A stretch of DNA of 64,000 nt, from NCBI GenBank assembly GCA_013115135.1, contig JABANP010000234.1, positions 1 through 64,000 of the forward strand. Direction: 5' to 3'. Positions 1 to 12,900 of this stretch are shown piece after piece. The stretch comes from Perkinsus olseni (lineage: Eukaryota > Perkinsozoa > Perkinsida > Perkinsidae). The notes beneath the pieces were generated by a model that saw only the letters and a list, made by a program, of their open reading frames with translations, made no database searches and was not told where the DNA came from. Position 1 is the stretch's first letter, and every line of letters starts with the position of its first letter. The position numbers and the translations under genes were made by a program.

Positions 1-67
1 TCTGACATCAAAAATACTCCGGTGACAGCCATAATCGTTCGAAAAGGAAGTTGATGCCGGTCTTACA

Positions 68-202
68 TCACACGATGAAAGATACTCCCAAGCGAGGGCC
101 AGTGACATATCTGCCTGTCGTATCTTCCTCCCGCATCTTACTGGCTTCCTCAACCCAGATACGCTCAACAGCAGCGGCCATTCGACCAACCGAGGCTGCA
201 GG
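68..202 (-). CDS. Possible exon, unidentified
   Basis: A minus-strand reading frame starts after a possible acceptor (CTGCAG) near 202 and ends at a TGA at 68-70. It reads as a helical, charged segment (about 44 residues, containing RMAAAVERIWVEEASKMREE). Its composition looks like protein-coding sequence, but no family was recognised. A 198-residue plus-strand frame overlaps at 51-647; it has one hydrophobic stretch but is otherwise of low credibility. Only one of the two, if either, is real. Confidence 0.25.
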   Translation of the reverse strand, partial: PAASVGRMAAAVERIWVEEASKMREEDTTGRYVTGPRLGVSFIV

Positions 203-657
203 TAGTCGGCAGCGTTCGGTTCGAGCAAGCGAGATGGACGCCAACTGGAGTAGGGTGGGGGAGAAGCGCGCCCCGGTGATCGATTTGATATTTATTAGTT
301 ACTCAGCCGCTGCTGCTGGCAACGTAGTGTTGGGCTTGGCGACCGCAGTGATAGCGTCGGCTGTGTTGTATTGTGGACTCATGGTTGAGTGCTTCATGGA
401 GGTAGTATCTAGGCTGAACCGTGCAAGATACGGAATAGGTCAAGGTGATTACATTTTTTCCCAGATACCATACACCGCTGCATGTCTTCCACTTGTCGGT
501 GCTTCTGTGGATGTCTCTACTTCAGCTTATGGTGAGTTTTCTGGGGCGATCCTGCTGCAAAATCCGAGACGTTTTTACCTGGGGAAACCGGTGATGATTT
601 CATCACGGTATTTTCTTGACGAATATGATAACGGGCGTGCAGGATAACAGCCATACT

Positions 658-725
658 GTATCTTAGCCACTGGGCGAAAGCGGAGCGATAATTTCGTGGC
701 GCAGCGGTCATTAGCGGAGCGAAGT
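658..725. repeat. Cluster of the three dispersed short words
   Basis: Within about 70 bases lie GTATCTTAG (658), GCGGAGCGATAATTTCGTGGCGC (split here as GCGGAGCGAT then AATTTCGTGGCGC) and TAGCGGAGCGAAG (713). This is the densest co-occurrence of the three words found elsewhere singly. It suggests they are parts of one composite repeat. No coding frame is evident across it. Confidence 0.6.
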
Positions 726-899
726 TCTGCCAGGTACCGGTCCCTAAAGGAACAGGATGCCACCGGCGATCCAAACACTCTGACGGCGAGGTGGCTGCCC
801 CCAACCCTCGCACAGAAGATATATGATATTCTTTGGAGTTGATGATGTACGGCAGTGGACAGACGCAGGTCTCGATTCCCAGGGGCGGCATTTTTCAGG

Positions 900-3800
900 T
901 ATTTATTGACGGCTCTGGGATGGCAGAGTTCGAGGCCGAGATTGTAGTCAGGACAGAAATTAGATTCCTGGAGTTACTAATCAACCGTATCGATGTAGTG
1001 GAATCTAATGGTCGATCCTTGCAAGATAAATAGGGTTGACTCCCTCAGGTATCTTGGATTTTTCGGAGATCATTTTGTACGTCCGAGCAAGTCTGTGCTG
1101 GCTACCGACTGTCCCGTCTCATCCCTCCATTCACTCGCTTTACCCTCTGCATCATTGTGGCAGTCAACTTCCACCCTCGCAGTCATTAACATGCCAGGTC
1201 GGTGCAAGTGCAAAGAGCGCGCGCCCCTGATGATCGATTTCCAGATTCGAGAGGCTGGTATTAGTTTTGGACACTGGAAGAATGTATCAGCAGATTCTAT
1301 GCTTACTCCTACTGGGAGTTGCCTTCCTGCTGTCCTCATCGTAGCCGCCGTTCTGGATTTTACCGCGCGCACCAGAAATTTTCTTTCTCTCTCCTCCTCC
1401 TCCTCCTCCCTCCTCAAGATTCAACCGACGGTTTATGTTGTTCATTTCAAAATGTCGGTGTTTTAGCTGGTATGAGGAGTGGGCTTCACGCTGATTTACT
1501 GGCTCATCATGGCTGCTGTTGTTGCGTAGCGTGGAGCTTCAGACCAAGACCGAGTAGGAAAAGACCGTATTTTCCGGGCGCGCTTTTACTACAAAAGGAA
1601 TGTTGAAATTTTGCTGTTTGTAGTTTTTCCTACGGGACGAGGGAGAAATTTGAAGAGTCAAGGAAATTTGATACAAGAAATTTCTGGGCGTGCGCTTTAC
1701 ATAGATATGAAAGATTTTTGATGGACTGAGTTTCAGCGAAGAGGTGAAAAGGATTCTTGAACCGGGTAAGAGGCGACCGGTCTATTGAGCCGCCTCGGGA
1801 GTTCGCTTGCGAGCGGTTTTCTGGGTTTGAATCTGGAGTATAATTTCGTGGCGCACAGCGCCCGCGAGAGAATCTGAAGTTATTCAGTATTGCGGTTCGC
1901 GGACCAGCGGGCTGAGTTTGAGGATGATGAGGGCAGCAGCAGCGTGGCCGAGGGAGGTGAGTAGGTTTTGAAATTTGGTATGTTATATGGCAGGTCAAAT
2001 TTTCAGCGACTCGCTTGCAGGTATATTAGCAGTGTATCTTTCTTTTGTGAATGCCAGAGTCGACTTGAAGATACTCTTGTAGTGTTGACTGTGTGATAAA
2101 CAGGTTTGCATTTTTATGGTATTTGGCAAATGGCGGTAGCGGTCGGGTCAACTTCGACGATCGGCGCCGCCTTCCTTCGAGCGTGGGTTCAACAGCGATG
2201 GGTGACGAGTGCCAGGATGCAATAGGGCGGAGCAAAGCAAGGATTTATTGTTTTTCAGGTCCATTTTATAACGTTGATGCGCGAACTCGGAAGGCTATGC
2301 AGAGGAACTTGTCCGTCTACAGATGGTGCGGGCTGGCAACAAGTGAGCTTCGCTCCGCTGATTTTTCGATCGGAAATTATTGGAATGTATCAGGTCTGCA
2401 TAGAGTTGCTGATCGGCTGTATCTGAGCTCAGTGAGCGGAGCGATAAATTTGAACTGAATTGAGGCGACTACAAAATAGCACATATTTTTATTATTGTGG
2501 CGAGTGGCATAAAAGGTAGTATTGAGTGCTGATCGATGGGCGCTGTGTCGGCATGGTCGAGGGAGTCCATGGTTCTATCCCTGCAAATTATATTTTTCAG
2601 ACCCGCTCTACCGGATTGTTTTACGTACAAGTGCGCCGATATTCTGGACGCTGAGGCGAGAGTCTGCTCGATGTAGAGAAGCGAATTTGACCCACGAAAT
2701 TCAGAAGATTTTTCCCTACCAAATTTTTCGTTTTAAGATACTCCCGAGCTGCCTGTCGTGGATGATATCTGCGCAGCGCGAAAGTTCAGGAACACGATAC
2801 TCGTGCATTGCTGCCGGAGGTAGTAGAAAAACTTCTTTGTTGGTGGGTATCTTCCCGCGATGTCTTTACTAATTTGCGCAGCGCAGAAGATTCCGACTGT
2901 TCATTAACAGTATCGGTGCAGCAAAGTGATTACTGCTCATGCTACCACCGGCAAGATTCGAAAAAGATTCCATCTCACTTTCGAGGTCAGGTCGAGGTCG
3001 GTCGGAGTTCTGCTCGCCTGCGCTTCGTTTTGGTTATGAGGATTCCTTCAGGCTGGCATTCGCACATGTAGATTGATAGAAATCGATCACGTGATCGATT
3101 TGGATTCTTCGAGTCTCAGCGCTTCCGCCGGATGCGAGCAGATGTGCGAGTGGGCATAATGGTTTTATGCGAAGCCGGGTTGAAAGCGGCCCTTCGCGAG
3201 AGAAGTGTTTAGAAAGAATTCCGAATGGCCGATTTCGGTGGCGTGGAGAGATGCGAGATACGCCCGCACCGCGAAGGGTTTTGGTCAGGGTCGCCAGCCT
3301 CGCCATCATATTCGCGAGTGGAGAACCTTGAGGAGAAAATTAGAACTGGTCAGTGATGGCAGCAAAGGAGACGTTTAAAGCGTGGGTACCTGTTTCTGCG
3401 GTCTGTGCCTGTGGATCGACCTCAGATGACCGCTTTTCAGCTGGGGTTACGAGGAATCTAAGCTTCTCTGTATTTGTCCGTCAAACCTCAGATATCTCCT
3501 GTTTTCGAGTGATATGGACGCGGAATTGCTCTCGCGTCCCGCAGCCTGCTCCCGCACGTATCCTGGGAAGGCGTCAGAGAGAAGTGAAAGTGAGATTCAG
3601 ATTCGGTACGATTCGCGAGCGGAGCGAAGTCAGGGATCCAAAAATAGAGTCTCATTTGTGTTGCGCTCAGAATTGAATTGGTTTTCTGTTGCAGGACTAA
3701 CATAGAGGAGAATCCTTCTGCGCTGCGGGAGGTCTCTCTTGGCTAACACTTTTCTGTCGCTGGCGTGGGTCAACCTAGAGACCAGATTCGTGTGTGTCAG

Positions 3801-4480
3801 GGCGTGGGCGGTAGAGGTTTCGATACCCCAGGGACTGTAATGCGCTCGATAATCATGTGTTTTCGAGATCAGTTCATATGTGAGATATCTTACCGGTTGA
3901 CCTAGAGTCGCATGGAAGTCGAAGGAATACGCCTGAGCTGGTGCATGTATATGAGTGAAGCTCTTATTAAAGCTGCGCAGTGGGCGGGTTGGCATTTTAA
4001 CGGTCGAAAGTAGCGGAAGGACAGCACGAAGGTGGTAGATTTGCTGAGCAGGAGCGAAGCCGTAGGAAAGGTTTGAGCTATGCCTTATTCTTCTCCGAGG
4101 CTGTATCTTTGGCGAGGTTACATTTCTACCGCCGCCTAAACGCCGCAATCCATTTTTATCATCTCACCCACCCTCCACCCACCATCAAGTGTTGTTGATG
4201 ATCAGCTTGTTATCTGATACGGTACTGTTGAGGTTGAGAAACCTATTCTAATGAGGTGGGTTGTGGTAGGAGTTACGGAATTTACGGTATGCGCCATTCA
4301 TTTAATTTCTGTCAGCGTGAATCCATTTTAATATAACCGGGAGTGACACTAGGGTGGGCGTTTCGTTAGAATGGTCCGACGATTCCGTTTCCCGCTGTAG
4401 CAGGTGTCCTGATTTTCCGTGTGTCGATCCGAAAGCACTGAGAGTGTCTGACCACTTAAAGAATAGACACTGCTAGGTCC
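900..4480. other. Stretch without an identified gene
   Basis: Several open frames (for example 833-1033 plus, 3034-3309 minus) have mildly coding-like composition but match no family I recognise and lack a consistent exon chain. The stretch carries repeat words: ATTTCGTGGCGCA at 1842, GCGGAGCGATAAATTT at 2430, a perfect 20-bp palindrome at 3081 and GCGGAGCGAAG at 3617. I see no RNA gene. Confidence 0.4.
3081..3100. repeat. Perfect 20-bp palindrome AATCGATCACGTGATCGATT
   Basis: Perfect self-complementary 20-mer. The identical 20-mer recurs at 35513-35532 inside a trehalase intron, and a variant with a changed centre lies in an intron at 38502-38523. The intronic copies suggest this copy may also mark an intron. 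Confidence 0.8.
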
Positions 4481-4559
4481 GTATCGGATGTGCGGTGAGG
4501 GACGAGATTGGCTGTTGCCTGTGAGTACTTGTTGTTTGCGCTACTACTTTTTCTTCCTG

Positions 4560-4711
4560 CGGATGCGCCTAGAGGAAGGTCGCAAAAGCAAACCATCATC
4601 ACCAGCAGCTCAACGAAAGAAGAGTGAGGAAGAGGAAGTTGAAGTTGTTGTTGAGAATGACGGCGGCAAGGCGGGTGCTGTTGCCGAAGGAGGCGAGGAG
4701 ACGGTGGAGGT
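4560..4711 (+). CDS. Possible acidic, lysine-rich exon
   Basis: The frame from 4488 contains a low-complexity segment rich in Lys, Glu and Val (KSKPSSPAAQRKKSEEEE, then an acidic Val-rich run). A possible 5' splice site, GTAGTAGTAG, follows at about 4712. Such segments are common in nuclear proteins. It could be a 5' exon of the downstream hnRNP U-like gene, whose relatives have an acidic N-terminus, but nothing links the two directly. Confidence 0.3.
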
Positions 4712-5269
4712 AGTAGTAGTAGCCTGGGCAGGGGAGTATATCATTCATCAGTACTGATCAATGCGTCGGAATTATCGCGGCGGAGCGAAGCTGGTCATTT
4801 TTGAATTTGTCTGGTAATGGTGTGATGACTTGCTATGGTTATCGTGTCACTTTGGTGTTTTGACGATTTCTACGATTTTTGTCTCTTTGTTGGCATCTAT
4901 CAGTATCAACAGAATTATTACATCGGGGGTAGTCTATTATGGTATTGGTACAGGGTGACGGAAAGACTGGAAAAAGGGCAGACCAGATTGGTCTGCGTTA
5001 CGTTCAGCTCTGAAATCGGTCGCTCGAAAAGTTTCTGCGTTGGAGCCCTGTGCCAGTACGAGTATCTTCTGAAATCTTTCATAGTAATGTAATTTTCTAT
5101 GGCATCTTGTTGACTCCCCTTGTAATTCGGGTCGGAAATATCGCCAATGAACCCGGATGCCCGCAATTACCTTTGCAAAATATTAATACCGGTTTTGAAT
5201 ACCGTCGTAGTTGTCGTGATTTTAGATATCTTCGAGTGAGCAGACGAAAGACGTCGAAATGACACCGGT

Positions 5270-5510
5270 CGAGTTGGTGGAAGAAGCGGAGGGAGGGAGA
5301 AAAGAGAAGAGACGGAGGAAGTGAAAGAAGTGGGATTGAAAATCTTGGCTGTGCGCAAAGATATTTTCTTAGGAGGTCCCAGCGGAGATGAAGATTTTGC
5401 AGGAAGATACTCGTCCACGTGTGACGGAAATCAGGAAGTTTGGAAGCTTCGATTCGACCTTGGATACCTATTTTTGGCTTTGGCGGGTTGTTGGGCTCAA
5501 ACTCGACTGA
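5270..5510 (+). CDS. Possible two-exon fragment with a 43-base intron
   Basis: A charged segment (REKREETEEVKE) ends at about 5329. A candidate intron at 5330-5372 (GT...TTAG, 43 bases) holds a hairpin of the class seen in the trehalase introns (AATCTT, CTGTGCGC, AAAGAT). The next frame, beginning EVPAEMKILQEDTRPRVTEI, stays open to a TGA near 5508. The intron length and hairpin match verified introns in the window, which is the main support. No family recognised. Confidence 0.35.
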
Positions 5511-5519
5511 GGGCTTCCA

Positions 5520-8500
5520 GTACCTACTGAGCGGTGCCAGGAGCAATATCGGGGGTGAAGGGAGGAAGTCGGGGATCTTTTGCATTCGAGGTGAGCATGC
5601 TTCAACCTGTTCCGTGCAACGAATAAAATCCGTCGATTTTTTCGATTGGAGTATTTTGATCGTCTTCGGTTGCGTATCTGTGAGTTCTGTCTTGACCGCG
5701 GATCGACCTAGGATACTAGATGTGGCCTTCCTCCCAACCGATTTCGACGGGATTATGAATTTTTAATAGGGAGCGCTGTAAAGATACTTCTCTCTCCATG
5801 TGGCGGTAGTGTATCTTAGAATTTCGTGTCGTTCGTGCTTCGACCTCGGATACTGTGAGTAGTATTGATTGGAACAGGAATATACTGAATGCAAAGCTGA
5901 ATGATCTTCATCTCGTAAAAAAATAGTTAATTTGAGGCAAAGATCCTCGCGGAGTGACAGCAAGATCTTCCCTAGATATTTATAGCATCTAGATGACCGG
6001 GTCTCGCGTCTCCTGGAAGGAGGTGCGCTTGCAGACGGATTTTGTGTCTTGTCAGGTTAAAGTCGCTGAGATATTGACGCCTATGGACTCAGCTTGCAAC
6101 AGGCAAGCTTACCTTCCGCATAATAAGTAGGTCCCCTGGGGGTCCTCGAGTAGGGGGGAGAGGGAAAGAGTGACGTAGAAGTTAATCGATCAACGGAATT
6201 TCGAGGCGAGTGGTCGGTAGGGTGCGAAAATCAACTGGAGGAGGCTGTCCGCTGCATGTGGCTTGAAGCAAGAGGGTGGTGACTACTAGAGTCGATCGCC
6301 TCAAGCCTTCTTATCATTCAACGAGATAGAACTCCCGGAAAAAAGAGCATCTCGAAGCTGATTCATGCATCCCGCGAGAACTCTTGATTGGTCCAAGAAC
6401 GACGATCGACAAACCACATCTTCGTGAGGGGATGGCGAAGCATGGGCGATGTGCTGAGGACGAGTGTCTTGAGCTTATGCTGACTGAAGACAGTATCACT
6501 TCGGCTCGGATCTCATAACCCGTGCGCGCTGAGAACGGTAGATTCCAACTTGGGCAATCCGCCTTGGAAGAGGGCTCTCAGATTCGTAAACGTAAAAGCT
6601 CAATTGAACAGGCGACCAAGAATTTGTTATGTAACACAAAAAGAAGAAGGGAAAATGTGGTGATAATACGCCGATACGCTCCCGGAGACTGGAAAAAAGA
6701 GTAGGAGATTCGGACGAAACCGAGTAGGGAAAGATCATTCGGATGTGTGACGGATAATTCTTATCCGGAGAAGACTGGGAGGAGGCTGCTAGCGTGAAGA
6801 GCTGCTCATGACTTTTCTCGAGGTGGTTGGTGCTCTTCAGTGGGCGGGTCGTGAGTATCTTACCGCACTGTGAAGATTCTAGCTGATGATGAACGCGAGG
6901 GACGGGGGCAAGCTGTTCGAAATGCCCTATGAAACACGACTCCAGGGCAATTCGGAAATGTATGAATCCCGAGAGCGCTGGTGAAAATCACCAGTCATGG
7001 TGAAAGAATGACTCAGAAAAGATGAAAGGCCTTCACCTTGACTCGGAATGAGCATTCGTGAGGAGAAGCGGATGGTTACACACTTGTTCGGTGGTATCTT
7101 AGTCTGAGATACTGAGATTCTTAGTATAAGGTCAATCAAAACTCCAATCATTGGGGGTGTAGGACCAACGCGCTGAAACGTTGTTGGTCTCAACACTGTC
7201 CTCAGCTGAGGGGAGAAGGTCGCAGCTGGCATTGTGTCCGAAGAAAAAAAATTCTGTGCATAGAATTACCAGGGGGTGGATGGCAACAAGAGCCGTCGGT
7301 TAGGAGTTATGGCAATTCCGAAGATTCTTGAAGACTCGGAAATTCTTCTCTCGACGAAATTTTTGGGTAAAAAAATGAGATTTTTTTCGGCTGGAATTTT
7401 TCGTTTTTTTCTATCCCTTGTTCGATTAATGTCCCGTAAGATACTGCGAGCGTCGGCGGTGGAGGGTTTTCGGGGATTTTTCCGGATGGTTTTGGAAAAA
7501 ATTGCGAACCCATATTATGCATACTGTTGTTACCTCTAGTCTTGGCGGAAATTTCAGAGTAGAAAATTAGAAGATTTTTTGAAGATATTTTGCGAATCGT
7601 CAAAGCACCTTTCATCGGAGAGGAATATGCGGAAAGTTGTGCAAAGTTTTTCCCGGAAATTTTGGGAAAATTTTCCGAAACTATGCTGGTATATACGAAA
7701 ACTACCTCGATTATTTATTGAAGATTCTTTTCCAGCGGTTTTCTGATTATCAGCATCAGTTTGGGAGCGATGGGAGCTGACGGCTCGCTAGATGCCGAAC
7801 AGGTGGATTTGGCGCGTATCTTGGGAGTCACCATGGGCAATGACAGAGAGATTTCGTGGCGCGCGACTTCATGTTGCGACAGCTAGTGGGGAAGGTCTGA
7901 ATGAAAATTGACGTCCAGCCGACTGGGCTGCGGATATCTTTGCAGACGGGGGCCAGTGGGGGTTAACCTGCCTGCAGTACCGTATCTTTGTGGCCCGGCC
8001 TAGTTACAGCGGAGCAGAAGCGAAAACTTTTATTCGCGCGATTTTGTAATCGCGAATACTCCGAAGGCGATATTTCGATGAGGCGCAACGCAAAGCCATG
8101 TGGCTCTCTGTCCGGATTAGGAGAAGGTGTGGTACGATACACGAACTGGCCGCACGAGGCGGTGTCTAGAGGCACCGTCGCTTGATGCCCTCAATGCGTT
8201 TGAGCCCACCAATAAAGGACTGGCCGACGGAGGGTTTTCTGGGAAATCTCCTTTCGTCGCTCTGGACGAGTGATGCCAATCCTGTCTACGGGACTTCACG
8301 GATAGAGGGCGCGGTATTTTCGAGGGAGTGGTACCGGAAAGGCTGGGGATACGCGAGAATCCCAGCGTTCACGTCTCCCCTGGACGTGCACTGCGATACT
8401 CACCCACCTTCCCAGATTTCAAAGAATAGCATCGGCGAGCGAGTCTAACTCAACCGCTCTCGGGGAACGTCTTTACGTTTGTTTGGTTGGGTAAAGGCAA

Positions 8501-9900
8501 GTTGATGAACGTTTCTTGGCTTGTGATTCGTGTGATCTATCATCCAGTTTCCACTGGGATTAAACCGGATCCGGGAACTCTGGTGGAACGAGAAGGTACC
8601 GGATGAACCTAAAACACAAGGTCTGTGGCGGGAGTTTTACTAGGATGGAGAGGGAATGCACTCAAATAGCATCGGCAAGAGTCTTGCTGAGCCGGTACGG
8701 GCTAAAAGTCTTGCACGCACTCGGGTAAAACAAGAAGGCACCGTTGAGTACTGTATGAAGCTCATCGCAAGGTTACAAATGGGGAAAGAAATGCAGGAGG
8801 CTTTCGGCATTCGGTGAAGGGGCCAGCAACTTTCCGAAGGATGCAAACAGACGAGTATGGTTGGTACTTATCACGGTTAGTTGAGCGTGAGCGTCTCCCC
8901 AGAAGTGGAAGGCTAACTAGTCTGCGAGTAAACTAGGGCTCACCCGCGCACATTGCAATGAAGAAGAACTGCCTGTCGGTAGCGTATCAGGATAGTAGTG
9001 GTTACAAGGAACATGGGAGGGATTGGTATTGGAATGATGGCGCAGCCCAGCAACCGTCGCCCTGGAGGTGCATTCGCCCTCACAGAACTGAACTGTTTTC
9101 GAAGAGTAATGCCTCATGAGGGAGGGTGAGGGAGGAGAGCGAGAGTGGGAGTTTGGGAAGCGGAACGTCAGTGACCCATGAGAGCATTGAGGGTGTGATA
9201 ACCAGAGGGTGATGGTGATGGCCGTCTGGAGAGCTTTTTCGAGACCTGATTGTTTTCATCTTGACGGATGTAGATACATAGAACTAAAAGGAGTATGGTT
9301 GATAACCACTAGCACGGAACCGGCTGAGAGTTTTCCGGTTGGGAACTTACTCCGAGATATTTATTCCCTTGTCTGTACACGACTGAACAAATCTAAGATA
9401 ATGGTATCTTCACATCACGAGAATCAGTGATTAGATGGCAGCTCTTGTCCTTGAGGAAGTTCGACCGGCCTAGCGATGGCTAACTCCATCGACAGGGGGC
9501 GAACAAGGAGGCATCGAGTGTCAGTGGATACTCTGCCCTTTCGGGAACTTGTATGGTTGTAATGGTCACTGGATTTCCAGTGGGGTCTTGGGAGTATATT
9601 GATCGCAAAATAATGTAGTCTTTACCTAAAAGTGGGAAGTTCTGTTTTTTTGTCAGAGTAGAATGTTCTGCCGAACATGTTGAGTACTGATGAATACTGA
9701 ATACTGTCAGAGCGAAACCCGATAGAATTAGCTTCAAAAATTATGATGGTCATGAATGAGTATCGAGGATAGCGCTGACTTTTCACAAAATTTGACGACT
9801 CGACGGAAGTGTAACTTGATTGTGTTTGTTATTCTGAAGAGTTTAGTGGTTCATTGTATTACTTGTGGTTACCGGAAGAGTTGAGAAATTTCAACATGAA
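5520..9900. other. Stretch without an identified gene
   Basis: No protein family recognised on either strand. Open frames are short and mutually overlapping. Repeat words occur at 5811 (GTATCTTAGAATTTCGTG), 7084 (GTATCT/AGATAC hairpin) and 7853 (ATTTCGTGGCGCGCG). The region may contain the 5' part of the hnRNP U-like gene broken by introns, but I cannot place exons. Confidence 0.4.
5811..5850. repeat. Composite repeat: GTATCTT plus TTTCGTG...CTTCGACCT
   Basis: A roughly 40-base word begins GTATCTTAGAATTTCGTG and ends GCTTCGACCTCGGATAC, so its ends (GTATC/GATAC) are inverted. A near copy with a few substitutions lies at 20601-20636 within the RAP-domain gene region. It combines the GTATCTT and TTTCG modules seen separately elsewhere. 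Confidence 0.6.
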
Positions 9901-9930
9901 ATTTTCAGGCGATTTTCTGTTTTCAGGCAT

Positions 9931-12900
9931 TGTCTTCGCGTTGGCTTTTCTACCATCGAGGGAGTGTCTTGCTGGGCACGGACGAGCATGGTATCGCCTT
10001 ACTGACACTTGGGCCTGGGATATGATAGAGTTCACGGTCATCCCAAAGCAACAACATACAGGAAGGTTTGCTAGTGAGATAGGGGGACGGTTTTAGAAAT
10101 TAATCTTGGGTCATCGTGGATTTGAAGATTTTTTCCGGTTCGAGAGGAGTATCGTGACAATTTTTCTGAGTTGCTTAAAATCTGGTTGCAAAAATTGAGG
10201 AATTTTTCCGAGTTTTTCAGGAGTGGTTTTTAGAAAATTGGAAATTTCTGAGTAGGTGTGTGGTGGTATCTTTTTATTTGTTTCCATCAAGCTAACCTCT
10301 GCCAATTACTGGACTGAAATTTTTGGAAGTATTCTAACTTTCAGAGGGCCATCGCATAGTTTATGATCGGGAAAATATTTTTCCATTTTTCGTTCGGAAA
10401 AATATTTCCCATCTTGTCTTACTTATTTCGTTTTCAGATGGCCCTTGCGTGTGGAAGGGACGCACACGACTTTCATGGACAAGGCAGATTTCGGTAAAAA
10501 TTTTTCCGGAAAATTTTCGGGGAATTCCGGATTTTTCCTCATTCTCAGGTCTTGATGACATCGTTACCGTCGTATTGAATCTAGGAGAAGATTCTGATGA
10601 CCGCCATTCGAATTGCATTGCCCTTTTCAAAAACGGCCAGCGAGTTACCGATCCAATTCCCCTCCAGCGGAGCTCCTGGGCAAGGATATCTTTCCCACGA
10701 TCACCTTCAAGAACGTCCGGGTTGCGGTCAATCTCGGACACTCTGCGGACGGACGGAGACCGGCCGAGCTGGCTGGCCTCACTCAGAGGCTGCCATTCAA
10801 ATATCGAAGCTTGCAGCAGAGCGCGGCGGAAGATATTTCTGTTTCACCGTATTTTTCGAACCAGCCGAAGGAGCCGGAGGCGTTGATGATAGTTGGACTG
10901 CCCGATCAAGGCGTGTTCGATTTTGTGGATTATTTTATGAGGAAGAACCACGTATAAAAGTACACGGAGGTATCGGACAGGACGATGATGTTTTGAATGG
11001 TGAGAAAATTACAATCGGAATTTTTCGCTCATTTTTCAGCTTCTCTTGTAGGGGTTCGCGTTTTTCAAAATCAGCGCGGATTTTGTTGACGAGAAAAATT
11101 GCGGGAAAATTTCAACAATTTTGCGATTTTTCAGGTTAAAATCATCTTCGCTCCGCCCGCTGCGGCGGGAACGGAACCGTCGAATGACCGTCGGATTATC
11201 TTTCGGAATTCAGCCCATCGACGAGGGTATCATGCGATCGCGCATCAGAGATTTCGCGAACTCGGAACAGGATGGACGATCGATTGTAGTGACGGGGGAT
11301 CGAACCTGTGCGGGAAATGTGTTGGAAGTTTTGAGCAGATACTGGATTTGGAGATAAAGGAGGGGCTGCTGCAAGAGGAAAGAGCTAAAATTATGTCGAA
11401 ATTTTCGGCTCATAAACGTAAGAATTTTGTAGACTCGCTGAATTTTCTGGAAAATTATGAAATTGTTTACTCCTCATTGGAGTTTTGGGATCGTAAAACG
11501 GCTTAGAACAGTGACGATTTTTGTCTTGCGGTGAGCAGTGAGTGCTGAACGTGAGATTTTGCGGAATTTTCCCGGTGAAATTTCCATCTCATCAAATTTT
11601 TCGGAATTTTCCTTCAGAAGAAAGCTTTCTTTTTAGGCATTGCCAGAGTTTGCGTGGGAGAACCCGACGTTGAGTACCAAAAATTATGAAGACTTGGTGC
11701 GGGGTGGAATTGTCACGGCTAAATCGGCAGAGCGGGAGAGGAAAATTGAGGAGTTGAAGAAGGAGTGGAAGGCGAGGGATGGTGGAGAAGGAAGAGGCAG
11801 AGAAAGGTAATAATGAAAATGCGGGTGCTGGGGATCGAACCTGGGGTGATGTGAATGAAAAGACGTCGTATGTTGTTGTTGAAGTTGAATGAAAAATCTC
11901 AGCGGAGGTTGATTCGGCAGAAAAACTTTTCGATATTTTCGAGATTTTTCGAACGTATTGAATGCTTTTGAATGAAGTACCCTCCGCGGGTGTGAACCTG
12001 GGTTTGCCTCTTCTCCAGTCAAAGCCGCTGCCCGTGCGGCTGAGAAGGCGCGCAGAGGAAGGCGGCTGCGGAGGCTCGTCGCTTAAGCGGAAAGGAGGCG
12101 GCGATGAAAGAGCAGCCGCGGCTAAGAGGGCGAGCAGAGGCTGCAGAAAGGGTGATGAGCCGGCGACCGGTGAGAGACCCAGCGAAAAGAAATAAAACCG
12201 GTGATGACGTTGTGTTATGAACGCCAGGAAAGAAGTAGTAGTTTGGGGATTTGTGGTATGAAGTGAGCTGAGCGGAAGTATTTTGAGGTGAGCTGCGCTC
12301 CGCTTCGACTTCTTGGGGAATCTTTGGACTGCGGCTGGTATGCTTTTATTTTCATCTCGCAAACCGGGGCGATGTATTTGCTTCAGAAAGAGTTTTTCAG
12401 GAAAGAAAACAGATTTTCGGCCATCGTATGGACGATTTTCTTCCCGCGGCGAATTCCCAGTATGTTCATGCCTCGCGGAACTGCTCTTTGTATTTCACTT
12501 TTCGCGAAATATCCGTGGCGAGAAAATTTTTCGTGCTCCCGCATCAAGGTGTCCTTCTAATTTCGTGAAAAATTGATTGCTTTGGTTTCATGCACCCAGC
12601 AATTTCGTCGAGATTTTCCGCAGGCCGAGAGTGAGGAGGAGCACGTGGAAGAGGTCGAGGAGGAAGAGGAGGCCGGCGAGCTCCGAGCCGACCCTACCTG
12701 GAGGTTGGCGTCACCGATGATGATTGTGAGCTGCCATGTAATGGCGGGGAAAAGGGAAATTGGGCTGTTCAATAGACTGTCTCTGCTGAATTTCTGGGAG
12801 CGCCCGCTGGATTGAGCCGCATCGGTGGTGCAACTCAGGAGCAGTCCATTGCAAACTTTGTTTGAATCGCTGAAATCTCTCCGGAAATCTTTCTGGAAAG

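Noticed and set aside
51..647. 198-residue plus-strand frame as a membrane protein
   Set aside because: One hydrophobic stretch only, no family resemblance, and a better-composed minus-strand exon overlaps it.
10105..10305. Minus-strand Lys-rich frame 10111-10305 as a gene
   Set aside because: It lies in AT-rich intronic DNA of the hnRNP U-like gene and shows no recognisable pattern.
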